Source: Purpureocillium takamizusanense (lineage: Eukaryota > Ascomycota > Sordariomycetes > Hypocreales > Ophiocordycipitaceae). From it: DNA of 64,000 nt. Positions within the stretch are counted from its first letter, which is position 1; each line of letters opens with the position of its first letter. The stretch covers positions 1,116,001-1,180,000 of the forward strand of contig NC_063073.1 in NCBI RefSeq assembly GCF_022605165.1. Reading direction: 5' to 3'. The translations under genes and the position numbers were made by a program. Below are positions 21,653-32,080 of this stretch, piece after piece. The notes under the pieces are model-generated. The model was not told where the DNA came from, did not search any database, and saw only the letters and a program-made list of their open reading frames with translations.

Positions 21653-24042
21653 CGCGAGGGCGTGATGATGCAGAGCGGTGTCGCGGTGATGGGCTGCGGC
21701 GTGGAAGTTGAAGCGTTGAGATGGGGATGGCGGGGGACAAAGGTTGGAGCGTGTGGCAATGGGAGGAGGGACTTTATTAGTCGAGGAGAGGCGACGTGGT
21801 GGATGGCGGAGTCGGTGGCAGATTTTGGGCGGTGGCCCGGCAGCACCTCAGCAATCAAAGGAAAGGCACGTCGAAATGCGGTGCGGTGGTGCGCTGCTAG
21901 TAATGCTGGTAGCAATGAGACGCGAAGGCTGAGGCGTCCGCGTCCCGTCGTTGGTGGCCTGGGCAGCAAGCGGCGGCGGTGATGCGGCGCGCAGTCGAGC
22001 CGAGCCGAGTCGATTCAGGTCAGGTCAAGGCGGAGGCCCTGGCAGGGAGGTTAGGGGGGCGCAGGATTTGGCGGTGCTGGTCTAACAGGCGGTGGTGACG
22101 ATGGCGATGATGCACATGGCGGCGGTGGTGTTGGAAAACAGGGACGGACGGGGAGCGTTGGGGGGAAGCGGAGGCAGGGAGGGAGGGAGGCGGGATTTTC
22201 ATTTTCTGGGGGGCGTTGCGTTGTCTCGTAGGTTTGGGGCCTTGGTCTCATCCTGACAATTTTTTGGTGCCAGAGGCGGCGCACAAGGCAAATGATGTGG
22301 GCAAAGGTTTTGTCTGCGCGGGTGGACGGACGGGCGGACGACGCTGGGCTGGCAGCGGCGGCGCGGATGCCGCAGACGCAGACGCAACAGCGACGACCAG
22401 CCCGGCCAAGCAGCAGCAGCGGGCAGCATCCATCCATTCAGCACAGCTCAGGGCCAGAACGTGACGCTGGCCAACGAGAGCTTGCGCAGTGGGGCCGCTG
22501 GGAGGCTGTCGCGCGCCCCGATACGGCCTAGCGCGTACGGGAGGCACCAAAAGGGGACCACGCATTATCCTTGCCTCCGGCCGCGCCGGCCAATCGAGGA
22601 CACGGGGCGCGCGTATCGCCGTCTCGACGCACGCAACCAGCCAGTCGAGCCAGTGCGCGTAGGCAGTACGGCAGTCAGTGCGAAGGAGCAGGGCAAGTTC
22701 CAAACACCCCAGATGCCCGCCTCGGCGCAGGAGACAAGGAAGGGAAGGAGCGATCAGCTAGTTATTAGCAGGAAAGTCCTGAAAGACGCGACACACGCTT
22801 GGGTCCAACGCCCAACAAACCTCCATCTGCCTCCACTACCACCACCACGACAAGTACCACCACCGCCACCGCCAGACGCCACCTCCCTCCACAGAGTCTT
22901 CTCCTGGCTTGTCGTGTGCACATACAATATACGTGTGCCCGACACGACCGTCACTGTGCAGCACAGCACATCACGCCTCGAGCTGGGAAGCTCCGTCCTG
23001 TCGGCAAAGCCCACACGCTGGCCTCTTCAGCCGCTGCCATCAAGCCCGAACCGTGCCCTCGGCTTGGGGCTTGTGCAAGTTTTCGGTGCCCCGACTCGCC
23101 AACACTTGGGCTACCCTTTACGAAGTACCCATCATTGTTTCACGACGCTTCTCGGTTTGTGATGCCTGACGCCTACGAGGATCGCATGCCGTGCTCGATT
23201 GCCCACCCACAACAGCCCCTTAATCAATCCCTCACTCGAGATCAAACTGGCATTGCACGTGCGAACCGAGGTGCGAATCAACAGATGCGCTCCCAAACGT
23301 CGCTCTGGTGAAACTGGCATGGCACTGGAAAGCAGTGCACCGCCAAGTCGTCCTGGCTGGTCGCTCTCAGCCACTGAAACGTCTACACTGCTCGCTCGCC
23401 GATACCAGCCTGGGACCCCAAGAGCAGTCCGGGGCTATGTGGTATCGAGAACTGACTCGCTGGACCATGGGCCGAGAATTCTTTCCGGGACTAGAATCGC
23501 AATACCCTGGGCTTATCCCCCTTCGCAGTGGTATGGTAGTGCTGCTCTGCGCCGCACCGTCGCTCGAATTTGGTAGTCCAGCTGAAGAAGGAATTGAGCG
23601 GCCAGTCCACCAGCAAGCGGTAATCAAAAGTTGAAGGCGGCCCACTTAGCAGGAGGAGTCCGGCTCGCACATTCGTTAGCCAACAGTCGCAACAGGCGAA
23701 GGAGTGAGGGGATGGACAATAACCTCACTCACGAACTGCCAAGTGTTCAGGAATGTCGCAACAATGTGAACGAGCGCTCACAATAACCGTTGCTATTTCA
23801 ACCTGGATGGAATGCATTATGCGTGCGAATGGATCGGCGAAGGCTCGGTCACAATAGGCCCGGCGGGGTGGCAAGTGTCACTCAGCCATGCCGTGCAAGT
23901 GTCGACTGGAATGCGTTGCTCTGTACAACGTTAAAGGCCTTCACAGGAGAATATATCATGCCCTGTCCGCTTTCATGCCCAGAAAGCAGCCAAGAGGATC
24001 CTCCACCGCTTACCTCACAACTCTTGTCCAACTCATTGCACA
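21653..24042. other. Divergent 2.4-kb spacer
   Basis: It lies between divergently transcribed Ies4 and the Ser/Thr-rich gene and must hold both promoters. A TACGAAGTAC element is at 23119-23128. Open frames are Pro/Arg-rich without motifs, and I see no gene. Confidence 0.5.
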
Positions 24043-25323
24043 ATGGTTTTGCTTACCGATCTCGTTAATGCCGCGTTTGCTCTATCCTCTGGTGTCGGTG
24101 ATCCAGCGTCGGTTGAAGCGCCACATGGCCTCGCTAGGCGCGATGTAAAGTATCTTCCTCGTTTTGCCAATGATGTCGTGCAGCTCCATCATACAGTAAA
24201 GGTCGCCAAGAATGTCGTCCAGGCGCGGAACACGCAGGCAGTCCAAGTCCCAGTGTCCGAGTTGGAAGACATCCTCAGCAAGTTGCAAAGCCTTGAGAAA
24301 CAGGTAGCCGCTTTGATGCCACCTGGTGGTGGCGTTCCCAACGAAAAGAAAGTGGCTGCCAACGGCGAAGAGTGTGATGTCGAGCACTTGTTGTACTATC
24401 TTGGGGTCAATGGCACCAACAGCAAGCGCGATGAGGTACGTGATCACCCCTTGTTCCGTAGAAGCGCTAACTGCACGATGGCTGCTGTTGCCGCAGAACA
24501 AAAGACCGGGAAGAACATTGCTGCAAACACACCTGCAGGGTCGGGCAGCGAACCTGCTTCTACATCAGCCTCACCTGACGATCAAGATGGCCAAGGAAGT
24601 CGCGGCAGCTCATCGAATAACGCCGATCCACTAGCACGTCCATCGTCGCCGGCGGATAGTCCTGGCAAACAGAAAGATGGCGCTTCCGGCGCAATCTTGC
24701 TGGAATCGCCCAACACAATGGGTGCAGGCGGCTCCAAGAAAACAGCCGTAGACGAATTCGCAAGCCCCGTCACCAAAGCGCCAAAGGATTCAGAGCCGAC
24801 GGAAACAGCAAACACGTTGGACAAGGTTGTCACCACGACCATGGAGGAGGTTGCCACAGACATGGATGGCAGTGTGAGGACTACGACGGTCACGAGGACC
24901 ATGACGAACCGGGTGACAGTGACTATAGCTCGAAAGCTCACTGTTGCCGTCGCCACCTCTGCTACGGTAGCAGCACCTGAAAACGCGTCATCGCCCGCGA
25001 AGAACTCGACCAAAGGAGCTGGAGATGCGACCAAGGCGGCCGAGGATATGGGATCCAACGCCGAGCCTGGGCAAGCTGGTCCCGCCCAAGATGTGACGGC
25101 GGCGCCCTCACCCAGCTTGAAGGTGCCCGTTCCCGTCGGCACAAACCAGCAGTACACCAACTCGACCGTCGCGGATCAAAACATGGAGCCGGAAACCGCT
25201 GCAGCTGAGACTACCCCCGCGGAGACCACGAGGCTGTTCATGGGCACTGGTGATTCCCCGAGCGGGTTCAAGACGATATCGACGCCGGCCACCAGGGCGG
25301 ACGCAGCGGAAGCCACTCAGTGA
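24043..25323 (+). CDS. Probably secreted Ser/Thr-rich protein, family unknown
   Basis: The protein is 426 residues from one open frame. The N-terminus has a moderately hydrophobic stretch (VLLTDLVNAAFALSSGVG) that could be a signal peptide. Dibasic sites follow (LARRD, NSKRDE, LFRRS), such as the Kex2 protease cuts in fungal secreted proteins. A helical segment at about 65-90 (VSELEDILSKLQSLEKQVAA) looks like a short coiled coil. The rest is Ser/Thr/Ala/Pro-rich with a Thr/Val block near 260-300. I do not recognise the family. A canonical GTACGT donor at 24436 with a GCTAAC branch and GCCGCAG acceptor would make a 61-base intron, but using it shifts the frame to an early stop. I therefore keep the unspliced frame and flag the site. 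Confidence 0.6.
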   Translation: MVLLTDLVNAAFALSSGVGDPASVEAPHGLARRDVKYLPRFANDVVQLHHTVKVAKNVVQARNTQAVQVPVSELEDILSKLQSLEKQVAALMPPGGGVPNEKKVAANGEECDVEHLLYYLGVNGTNSKRDEVRDHPLFRRSANCTMAAVAAEQKTGKNIAANTPAGSGSEPASTSASPDDQDGQGSRGSSSNNADPLARPSSPADSPGKQKDGASGAILLESPNTMGAGGSKKTAVDEFASPVTKAPKDSEPTETANTLDKVVTTTMEEVATDMDGSVRTTTVTRTMTNRVTVTIARKLTVAVATSATVAAPENASSPAKNSTKGAGDATKAAEDMGSNAEPGQAGPAQDVTAAPSPSLKVPVPVGTNQQYTNSTVADQNMEPETAAAETTPAETTRLFMGTGDSPSGFKTISTPATRADAAEATQ

Positions 25324-25728
25324 GGGCAGGGCTAGGGAAAGGGATGGACGAGGTTGGACTTTGTCTTACGATTCGGCTTGTATAATGCTTTCGCCTCCGG
25401 GCCTGTTTTCGGCTTTGAACAGGCAGAGACTGGGAGGGTTAATAACGATTTGCCACGCGCCATGACAGATATCTACAGAATGGGTTACGAACAGGATGAG
25501 CAGCACAGAATGGATCCCGAACAAAGTTTGAGTACTACCAATAACAGCACCGATGATTCGCATACGAGTTTCGTTTGCGTAATGCCTTGTCCGCGTGAGG
25601 GGAACACGACGACATGGGCCTGAGGCGGGGCGCCCGAGAACCGGGACTGGAGCCCATTGTTTATAAAGGGGCCGTGTGGAATGCGGCAGGAGAGGCTGGG
25701 AGGCAGGCCGGAGCCGGGCATGGCTCTT

Positions 25729-25749
25729 TGGCCGGAATCGTTCCGGCCA
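25729..25749. promoter_or_regulatory. Palindrome 1 upstream of IDO
   Basis: Perfect 9-base arms TGGCCGGAA and TTCCGGCCA are separated by TCG. It lies about 760 bases upstream of the IDO ATG. The same half-site recurs at 26203-26228. Confidence 0.6.
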
Positions 25750-26202
25750 CGGCTCCACAAAGGGCCGGGCAGAGTCGGCACCATGTGGGCCCGTGTGCCC
25801 CTTAAGTGCCCCGGATTCCCCCACGAAACGACGCCCTCCGCCTCTCTCTGGGAGCCCAGTGTCGGGACGAGAATTTGAAAGCATGACCTCTTTGCCCCGC
25901 GTGGCCCCGGAAGCGAGACTTTGATGCCGTGCCGGCGGCTCTCACGGCGGTTCGCGGGCGGTGTTTGGCAGTGTCGGCCGGGTGGCGACTTACACGACGA
26001 TGGCCTCACTCGCACGACGCTCCGCGTTGTGTGCGGCCCCGCGGACCGGCGGTGGCCGTGGCGCGGGACGCTGTTGTTGAGGGAGCGATAATGTTTCTGT
26101 TACGTGTTCATGCGCAATCGGCGCAGCGTGCCTTCCAATAATGAGGTCCGGGCTTGGCTCGGGCTCCGAGTTTGCTGCACATCGTGACCCTATCCCCGCC
26201 TG

Positions 26203-26228
26203 CGTGGCCGGAATGCATTCCGGCCACG
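26203..26228. promoter_or_regulatory. Palindrome 2 upstream of IDO (26-base perfect)
   Basis: A 26-base perfect palindrome with half CGTGGCCGGAATG and its exact reverse complement. It lies about 280 bases upstream of the IDO ATG and shares TGGCCGGAA with palindrome 1. Dyad CCGGAA/TTCCGG is compatible with a dimeric fungal regulator such as a Zn2Cys6 factor, but that is inference. Confidence 0.65.
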
Positions 26229-26359
26229 GGGTACTTAGGCGGCGGCGAGGGCCCAAGTTGAGCGCCCGGATCCTGAGTTGTTTAGCATCACTCGAGGCGA
26301 GTTCAGAATCGAGCCGCACAGCTTTTTTCCCCCCTCTCCTTTGCCAAAATCTGTTGTCT

Positions 26360-26385
26360 GCCCCTGCCCCTGCCCCTGCCCCTAT
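26360..26385 (+). repeat. TGCCCC hexamer array with STRE-like cores
   Basis: Four tandem TGCCCC units, each making a CCCCT core with the next base, lie about 120-150 bases upstream of the IDO start. CCCCT is the stress-response element of yeast Msn2/4-type factors; a role here is inferred. It may also simply be a pyrimidine-rich leader. Confidence 0.6.
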
Positions 26386-26506
26386 CCCTATCACCATCCC
26401 CATCCCTAGCCTCACCCGTGTTCCCCTTTCAAGACTCCAAGACGGTGTCACAACTCTTCGCACCACCCCTCACTCCCCCACAACCCACACATACGCGCAC
26501 GCAAAG

Positions 26507-28107
26507 ATGGGCTCCCTCGCCGCTGCTCGGTTCGAGGTCCTGGACGATACCCGTCCCGAGGACACCTCGCTGCCGGCCTTCATGGTGTCGACGACGCGTG
26601 GCTTCATGCCGCGGATGGACCCGCCCGCGAAGCTGCCCGCGGAGTTTGACGCGCTCGAGTCCATCCTGCAGCGCATGCCCGTCAAGATGCTGTCGGGCGA
26701 GCCGGGCCTGCTGGCGCGGGGCGAGCTGGGGCCCGAGGTGGACTCGACGTTCCCGGACCTGACCGAGGCCATGGACAAGTACAAGGAGGATCTGCCTCTC
26801 ATGAACGCGCTGTACCGTGACTACTCGTTCCTGGCATCGGCTTACCTGCTGGAGCCGTGCCACGAGCGTTCCGTCCGCGGCGAGGGCTACGGCCTGGGGC
26901 GGCAGGTGCTGCCCAAGAACATTGCGCACCCTATTGCGCGGTGCGCCGAGATGTAAGTGATGGCTTCAGTCCCCCTACTCGTCCCCTCACCCCGGCTTGT
27001 CCGCAGTGTAGACGGCAAACGCAAATCATGAAGAGAACAAAAGATGACTAACACATGTCCACTCGCAGCTGCGGCTTCCAGCCCTTCATGGAGTACGCCG
27101 GCTCGTACGCCCTCTTCAACTACCGCCTGGAGAACCCTGCGGCGGGGCTCGAGTACTCGAACCTGCGGCTCATCCGGGCGTTTGAGCACGGGTTGCACCC
27201 GACGTCGTCGGAGGCAGGCTTCGTACTGGTGCACATCGACATGGTCAAGAACTCGGGCCCGTTGGTGGCGGGCACGATGAAGTGCCTGGACGTGGCGTCC
27301 AAGATGGACACGTCGTCGCTGGGGTCGCCGGCGGAGCGGGCCGAGTTCAACGAGGGCCTCACGAGCATCCTCGAGGCGCTGCGCAAGATCAACACCGTCA
27401 TGGAGACGATGTGGGGCAAGTCGCGGCCGACCGAGTACACGAGCTTCCGGACCTTCATCTTCGGCATCACGTCGCAGTCCATGTTCCCGGACGGCGTGGT
27501 GTACGAGGGGCTTAACGACAACAAGCCCATGTCGTTCCGGGGCGAGTCCGGGGCCAACGACTCCATGGTGCCGCTCATGGACAACCTGCTGCAGGTGCCC
27601 ATGCCGGACACGCCGCTGACGGAGATCCTCCGCGACTTTCGCTCGTACCGACCGAGCAACCACAAGGCGTTCCTGGAGTGGGTCAAGGGACGGTCGCAGG
27701 AGCTGGACCTGCGCAACTTTGCGCTCGGTCTTGGCCCCGGGGCCACCACGTCGGCGACGCAGGAGCAGCTGGACCTGCTGCGTGAGTCGCGGAGCCTCTG
27801 GCTGCAGGTGCTGGACCAGGTCCGCGACTTCCGGTGGCGGCACTGGTGCTTCGCGCGCGAGTACATCCTCAAGCGCACGTCGCACCCGACGGCGACGGGC
27901 GGGAGCCCCATCGTGACGTGGCTGCCGAACCAGCTCGAGGCGGTGCTCGAGGACATGGCGACGATCCACGCGCGCGTGCACCGCGAGGACGCGCGCGGGC
28001 TGGGCAAGACGGCCGAGGGGGTCATGGAGGCGGCGCTGCGGCAGCGCGAGACGCTGCGCAAGGAGGTGGACAAGTACTGCGCGGAGCGCGGGGTGACTCG
28101 GGGTTGA
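26507..28107 (+). CDS. BNA2: Indoleamine 2,3-dioxygenase
   Basis: The protein is 494 residues, with exon 1 at 26507-26952 and exon 2 at 27069-28107. IDO is a haem enzyme that opens the indole ring of tryptophan to N-formylkynurenine, the first step of the kynurenine route to NAD. Family blocks are clear: CGFQPFMEYAGSYALFNYR, FRGESGANDSMVPLMDNL, and near the C-terminus the HW-F-YI segment followed by SHPTATGGSPIVTWLPNQL. The conserved His of the HW segment is where the proximal haem ligand is expected. Length fits fungal IDOs. The 116-base phase-2 intron (GTAAGT...CTCGCAG) joins ARCAE to ICGFQPF. Fungi often carry several IDO paralogues, so this may be a secondary form. Its upstream region carries two matching palindromes. 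No other kynurenine-pathway gene is nearby. Confidence 0.95.
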
Positions 28108-28576
28108 ATTCAGCCTTGTCAGTGAAGTCTAATGTGCGAAGGGAAAGACGTGGCGAGAGCAAGAGCGGTCCGTGGGAGGATCCCCAGGAGAAGTAGGATT
28201 CGCCACTATTTCCAAGGAACAACAACAACGATGGATACGGAGAGATTCTTGGGATCGCGTGTCGACGGTGCTTGATGCTATGGAACGTTCTTTCAGAATG
28301 AACAAGAATGCATGAGAGAGAAAAAAAAAAGCAAGATTCCTATTTTACAGTGCACAAGTCCTCCCGTGCCCAAGGCAGGTAGGTGGACTTCGTAGAGTGC
28401 CTCTGTTCTTGGTCAAGGAGTGTGGTCGTAGTTACTCATGTGACAAGCCGCCGCGGTGCACCATGAGATGCCGTGTAACGGTGTGTTGGACGCGCAACAT
28501 GGCCGGCCGCAGCAGTCTCCCTTGAGAAGGAGCGCGGGACCTTGTACCGTATGGGATATACTTGCCAAAAGAAAAA

Positions 28577-28590
28577 TATATATATATATA
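28577..28590. repeat. (TA)7 microsatellite
   Basis: Seven TA units in an A-rich context. Confidence 0.9.
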
Positions 28591-29602
28591 ACGGTAAAAA
28601 CGCTTATGCGAAAATGCTGTCGACGTTGTTTCAGACTTTTTTATATATAACCAACGGGGTCGGGGCGTCGCCGCATATGCCTCGTGGTGGCGCATCCGTG
28701 CCTGATACTGCTACTGCAACTACTGTACATATGTATGTACATACAACGTCGGCCGCTCTCGGTGTGTGTCGCATTCACTGCTCGGGTAGTTGGTTGGTGT
28801 GCTGCAGGAGTGGAGGGGAAGAAAGAGCTGAGCGCGGGCCGGCCAACAGTGAGTGGGAGGGAGAAGGGCGGATGGCATGAGATGGGGGATGCGGGACGCT
28901 CGATGCGGTTTGCTTGATCATGCGGCAGCGCAGCAAGATCCTCCATCTCGCCCCCCCCTCTCTTCTCGGCCGTGGCCGTTGTCAGTCAAGCGCTGATTCA
29001 TTCGTCCGCTTTTCCCCCCGTCTGTCTCCGACCGTGTAAGCCGGTGTGTGGTGCCGACTGGACGGGTAAAGTAAGTCAACAAATAAGGGCAGCCGCTCGC
29101 TCGCTAGCGACGCATGCAGGCCGAGGCAGGGATCACGGCGATGGCGACGGACGTGATTGCTGCCCGCCCGCCACATCCGCGTGCCCGTCCAGCGTCTCGG
29201 ACTCTCTTTGGCGGACGGGCGGGCTGCATGCCCGAATCGTCGCCGACAGGCGCCACTGCCATTGCGACTCTCTTTTTTTTTTGGGTTTTGCCTCTCACGG
29301 CGACGGCGACGACAAGGAATATCGACCTATGGAGTATACTGTACTGTACGACGATGATGGTCGTGATGCGGCCGCCGCCCGCCGGCGCGCCGAGGAGGAA
29401 GGAGGCGGGACGGACTGTGACACGGGCAATGCCAAGGAGCAACACCACCACCATCAACATCATGCAAACAACGCACGCGCCGCACGTACTGAGCCGGCCG
29501 GCACACCCCATCGCCGGTCGTGTTCGCTCGCACAATAGCAACTCCACGCGGGGCACAATAAGCGGATGCGGCGGCGGGGGGCCCAGGGATCGATTGTGCG
29601 CC

Positions 29603-29622
29603 GTGCGTGCGTGCGTGCGTGC
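29603..29622. repeat. (GTGC)5 repeat
   Basis: Five exact GTGC units. Confidence 0.9.
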
Positions 29623-30041
29623 GTCGGGCCCAACATCGCCCGCCCGCTCTTCTCACTCGGGTCTCTCTCTCACTCTCTCCCACCCAGTCTCTCGCGCTCT
29701 CGCCACGCATGAGGTTGCCTTGCATCGGGCCACCCGCCCCGTCTTCCCCGGGCGAGCGGGCGCTCCAGATCTGACATTGTGGCATTCTACTACTCCTCAC
29801 TCTGCCTTGCTTGTCCTGTCCTATTGCGGCTCTGCGTCGAAGAAAGAGAGAAAGGGGAAAAAAGCCAGAAAACAGACACAGGCAGGGGTACCCGTTGGCC
29901 GTTGTCTTTTTCTTTTCTTTTTCTTTTTTCCCTTTTTGCCGTCTTGCGCGGCTGACACGGACGCACTGAGAGAGCGCGACTGAGGGAGCACGGCGCGGCC
30001 GGACGACAAGGCGAGGCTTTTCAATTGCACGCGAAGCGGTT

Positions 30042-30061
30042 GAGCGAGCGAGCGAGCGAGC
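30042..30061. repeat. (GAGC)5 repeat in leader
   Basis: Five exact GAGC units, 55 bases upstream of the ATG of the Cys-rich membrane protein; probably transcribed. Confidence 0.9.
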
Positions 30062-30115
30062 GACTTGTTGAGTGTCGGACGCCCCCGCGCGCGGGTGGTT
30101 ATCGAGCGCGCAACG

Positions 30116-31755
30116 ATGAGGACGACGGCAGCAACGCAATCATTGCTGCTGCTGCTGCCCGGGCTGGCCGGCCTGGCGGGCGCACAGCTTGCGCTTCGTG
30201 ATGGCCATGGTGGTGGCGATGGTGATGGCGACGGCGGCAAGGCGCGGTACGGCGCCGTGCCGCTCACCCCCGAGGGCATGATGCCGCGCTTCGTCGCCGA
30301 CCGAGTGCTGCCGCAGCTCGCCCGCCGCGACGGCAATTGCGGCGCCGGGTTTCACAACTGTAAGTGCTACTGATGATGATGCTGTTGCTGATGCTGTTGT
30401 CGTTGATGCGCCACCTCTCGACACACGCACACACATACTTACATGCCATCCCCCCCCCCCCTTCTCTCTTTTGGAAGCGCAGCGCAGAGGTTTCAGGCTG
30501 ACCAGAGGGCGACAACCTCGTCCATGGCAAAACAACAGGCCTCGACGTCGGCTTCGCCGGCAGCTGCTGCGAAAACACACACTACTGCTACGTCAACAAG
30601 CAGAGCCAGCCGCGCTGCTGCCCCATCGGCTCCAACTGCGTCTCCGACTCCAACTGCAGCAGCGACCGCTTCCAGTGCACGTCGACGGCCACCGTCGCCG
30701 TCACCGTCACCGTCACCGCCACGGCGAGCAGCACAAACACAAACACCGACGCCGCCGTGGTCACCGTCTTCACCACCGCCTCGGCGCAGGTCGGTTGCTG
30801 CGGCCGCGCCTGTCCGCAGACGAGCCAATACCTCTGCCCCAAGGACCTGGGCGGCGCGTGCTGCTCCTTCGGCTTCGACTGCCGCTCCGGCGGGCAGTGC
30901 GTCGAGACCAAGAAGCCCAGCGGGCCCTCATCGGGCACCCTGACACCCGTCGTCGACGGCTGCACCACCTCGCAGTTCAAGTGCCCCGACGGCGCCGGCT
31001 GCTGCGACGAGTGGATGCACTGCACCCGCGTCGACGACAAGCCCTACTGCGCCCCCGGCAACCCGACCAATACCAACGTGCGCCTCGTGGGCGATGCCGG
31101 CAGCGGTGATTCCGCCTCGGACTCGCGCCTCTCGGGCGGCGCAAAGGCTGGCATCGGCGTGGGCGTCGCCGTCGCGGGCGGCCTGGCTCTCGGCGCCGCC
31201 GCCTGGTGGTTCTGCGTCCGACGCCGGAGACGGCGCGGCGCCGATGCTGCTGCCGCCGCCGGCGCGTCGCGCAAGGACGAGCAGCCGGACGACGCCGATG
31301 CCGACGCCGGGGTCTATGCCGGGAGCAACGTGCCCCGGGACGCCGCCCACCGTCCCATCGGCATCGGCGAAATGTCCGAGACGACGGCGTCGCAGGCCCC
31401 GCGCCCCACCGACGACTACTTCGGCCCCGTCCCCGGGCCCTACACCGACGCCTCCGACGCCGGCCGCTCAACGGCGTCCCCCTCGCGTCCGCAGCATGCC
31501 CCCGAGAACAGGGCCGTACCCGTCGAGATCGACTCGTCGACGGCCACGCCCGCACCACCGGCCCCGGCCACGCCAACACCATCGACCCAGCACCTGTCAG
31601 CGCATCCGTTCCCGCACCCGGACACGACGGACGGCCGCTTCGAGCTCTATGGTTGCGAGGCGCCGCCGCCGGTGCAGCCGTCGCCCTCACTACGCACGAC
31701 TACCACGACGCCGGGAACGCCCGCCAGCGAAAGGCCTCGAAAAGCCGACAGATAA
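30116..31755 (+). CDS. Cys-rich single-pass surface membrane protein
   Basis: The protein is 486 residues, with exon 1 at 30116-30359 and exon 2 at 30539-31755. It has a signal peptide (SLLLLLPGLAGLAGA) and then a Cys-rich module running from CGAGFHNCLD through SCCENTHYCYV to CCPIGSNC. A Thr/Val-rich stalk follows, then two more CC-containing modules (GGACCSFGFDC and DGAGCCDEWMHC). A transmembrane helix lies at about 285-308 (AGIGVGVAVAGGLALGAAAW), a run of six arginines marks the cytosolic side, and a long Pro/Ser/Thr-rich tail ends the protein. The layout resembles fungal wall-sensor or adhesin-type proteins of unknown function with granulin-like cysteine spacing. The 179-base intron (GTAAGT...ACAACAG) contains a C12 run; this acceptor is the one that restores the NCLDVGF junction without a stop. 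The function is not known. Confidence 0.82.
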
Positions 31756-32080
31756 AAGAGCGGGCGCCTCACGGAAATAATCATATGCAGCACGGCACAC
31801 CAACGAGCCAGTCCCAGAAGAGCATCAAATGAAGTATCGTACCATCTATATATACAACGCCTTGCTTATCCGTACAAAATGCCCATTATGCCTAGTGGGT
31901 AGGTGGCCACAGAGGAAAAGAGAGAGCGAGAAACAAGAAGAGCAAGTGAGAACAACCCCGGACCCGGCTGCACGAGCCCCCGCGCCTTGTGCTTTTCAAA
32001 GACATAACCCAACGCCAACGCGCGCAAGCCCCTTCGATATCAACGCAGCAAAAACGAAGGACAAACGAAACGGGGGTGCG
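31756..32080. other. Convergent 3' spacer
   Basis: Tail-to-tail spacer with both 3' UTRs. A short TATATATA stretch lies near 31848. No gene. Confidence 0.5.

Larger units (their letters stand above)
25324..26506. other. Upstream region of the IDO gene
   Basis: I see no gene. The region holds a TATAAAGG element (25662-25669), two palindromes sharing the half-site TGGCCGGAA, and a TGCCCC hexamer array just before the IDO start. These suggest a regulated promoter or a short unannotated transcript. Confidence 0.55.
28108..30115. other. 2-kb spacer with several microsatellites
   Basis: No gene recognised. It holds (TA)7 at 28577-28590, (GTGC)5 at 29603-29622 and (GAGC)5 at 30042-30061. The right part is the promoter and leader of the Cys-rich membrane-protein gene. 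Confidence 0.5.

Noticed and set aside
26887..28073. Two long minus-strand open frames over the IDO gene
   Set aside because: They mirror the GC-rich codons of the IDO exon 2 and encode Arg/His/Val-rich sequence without domains.
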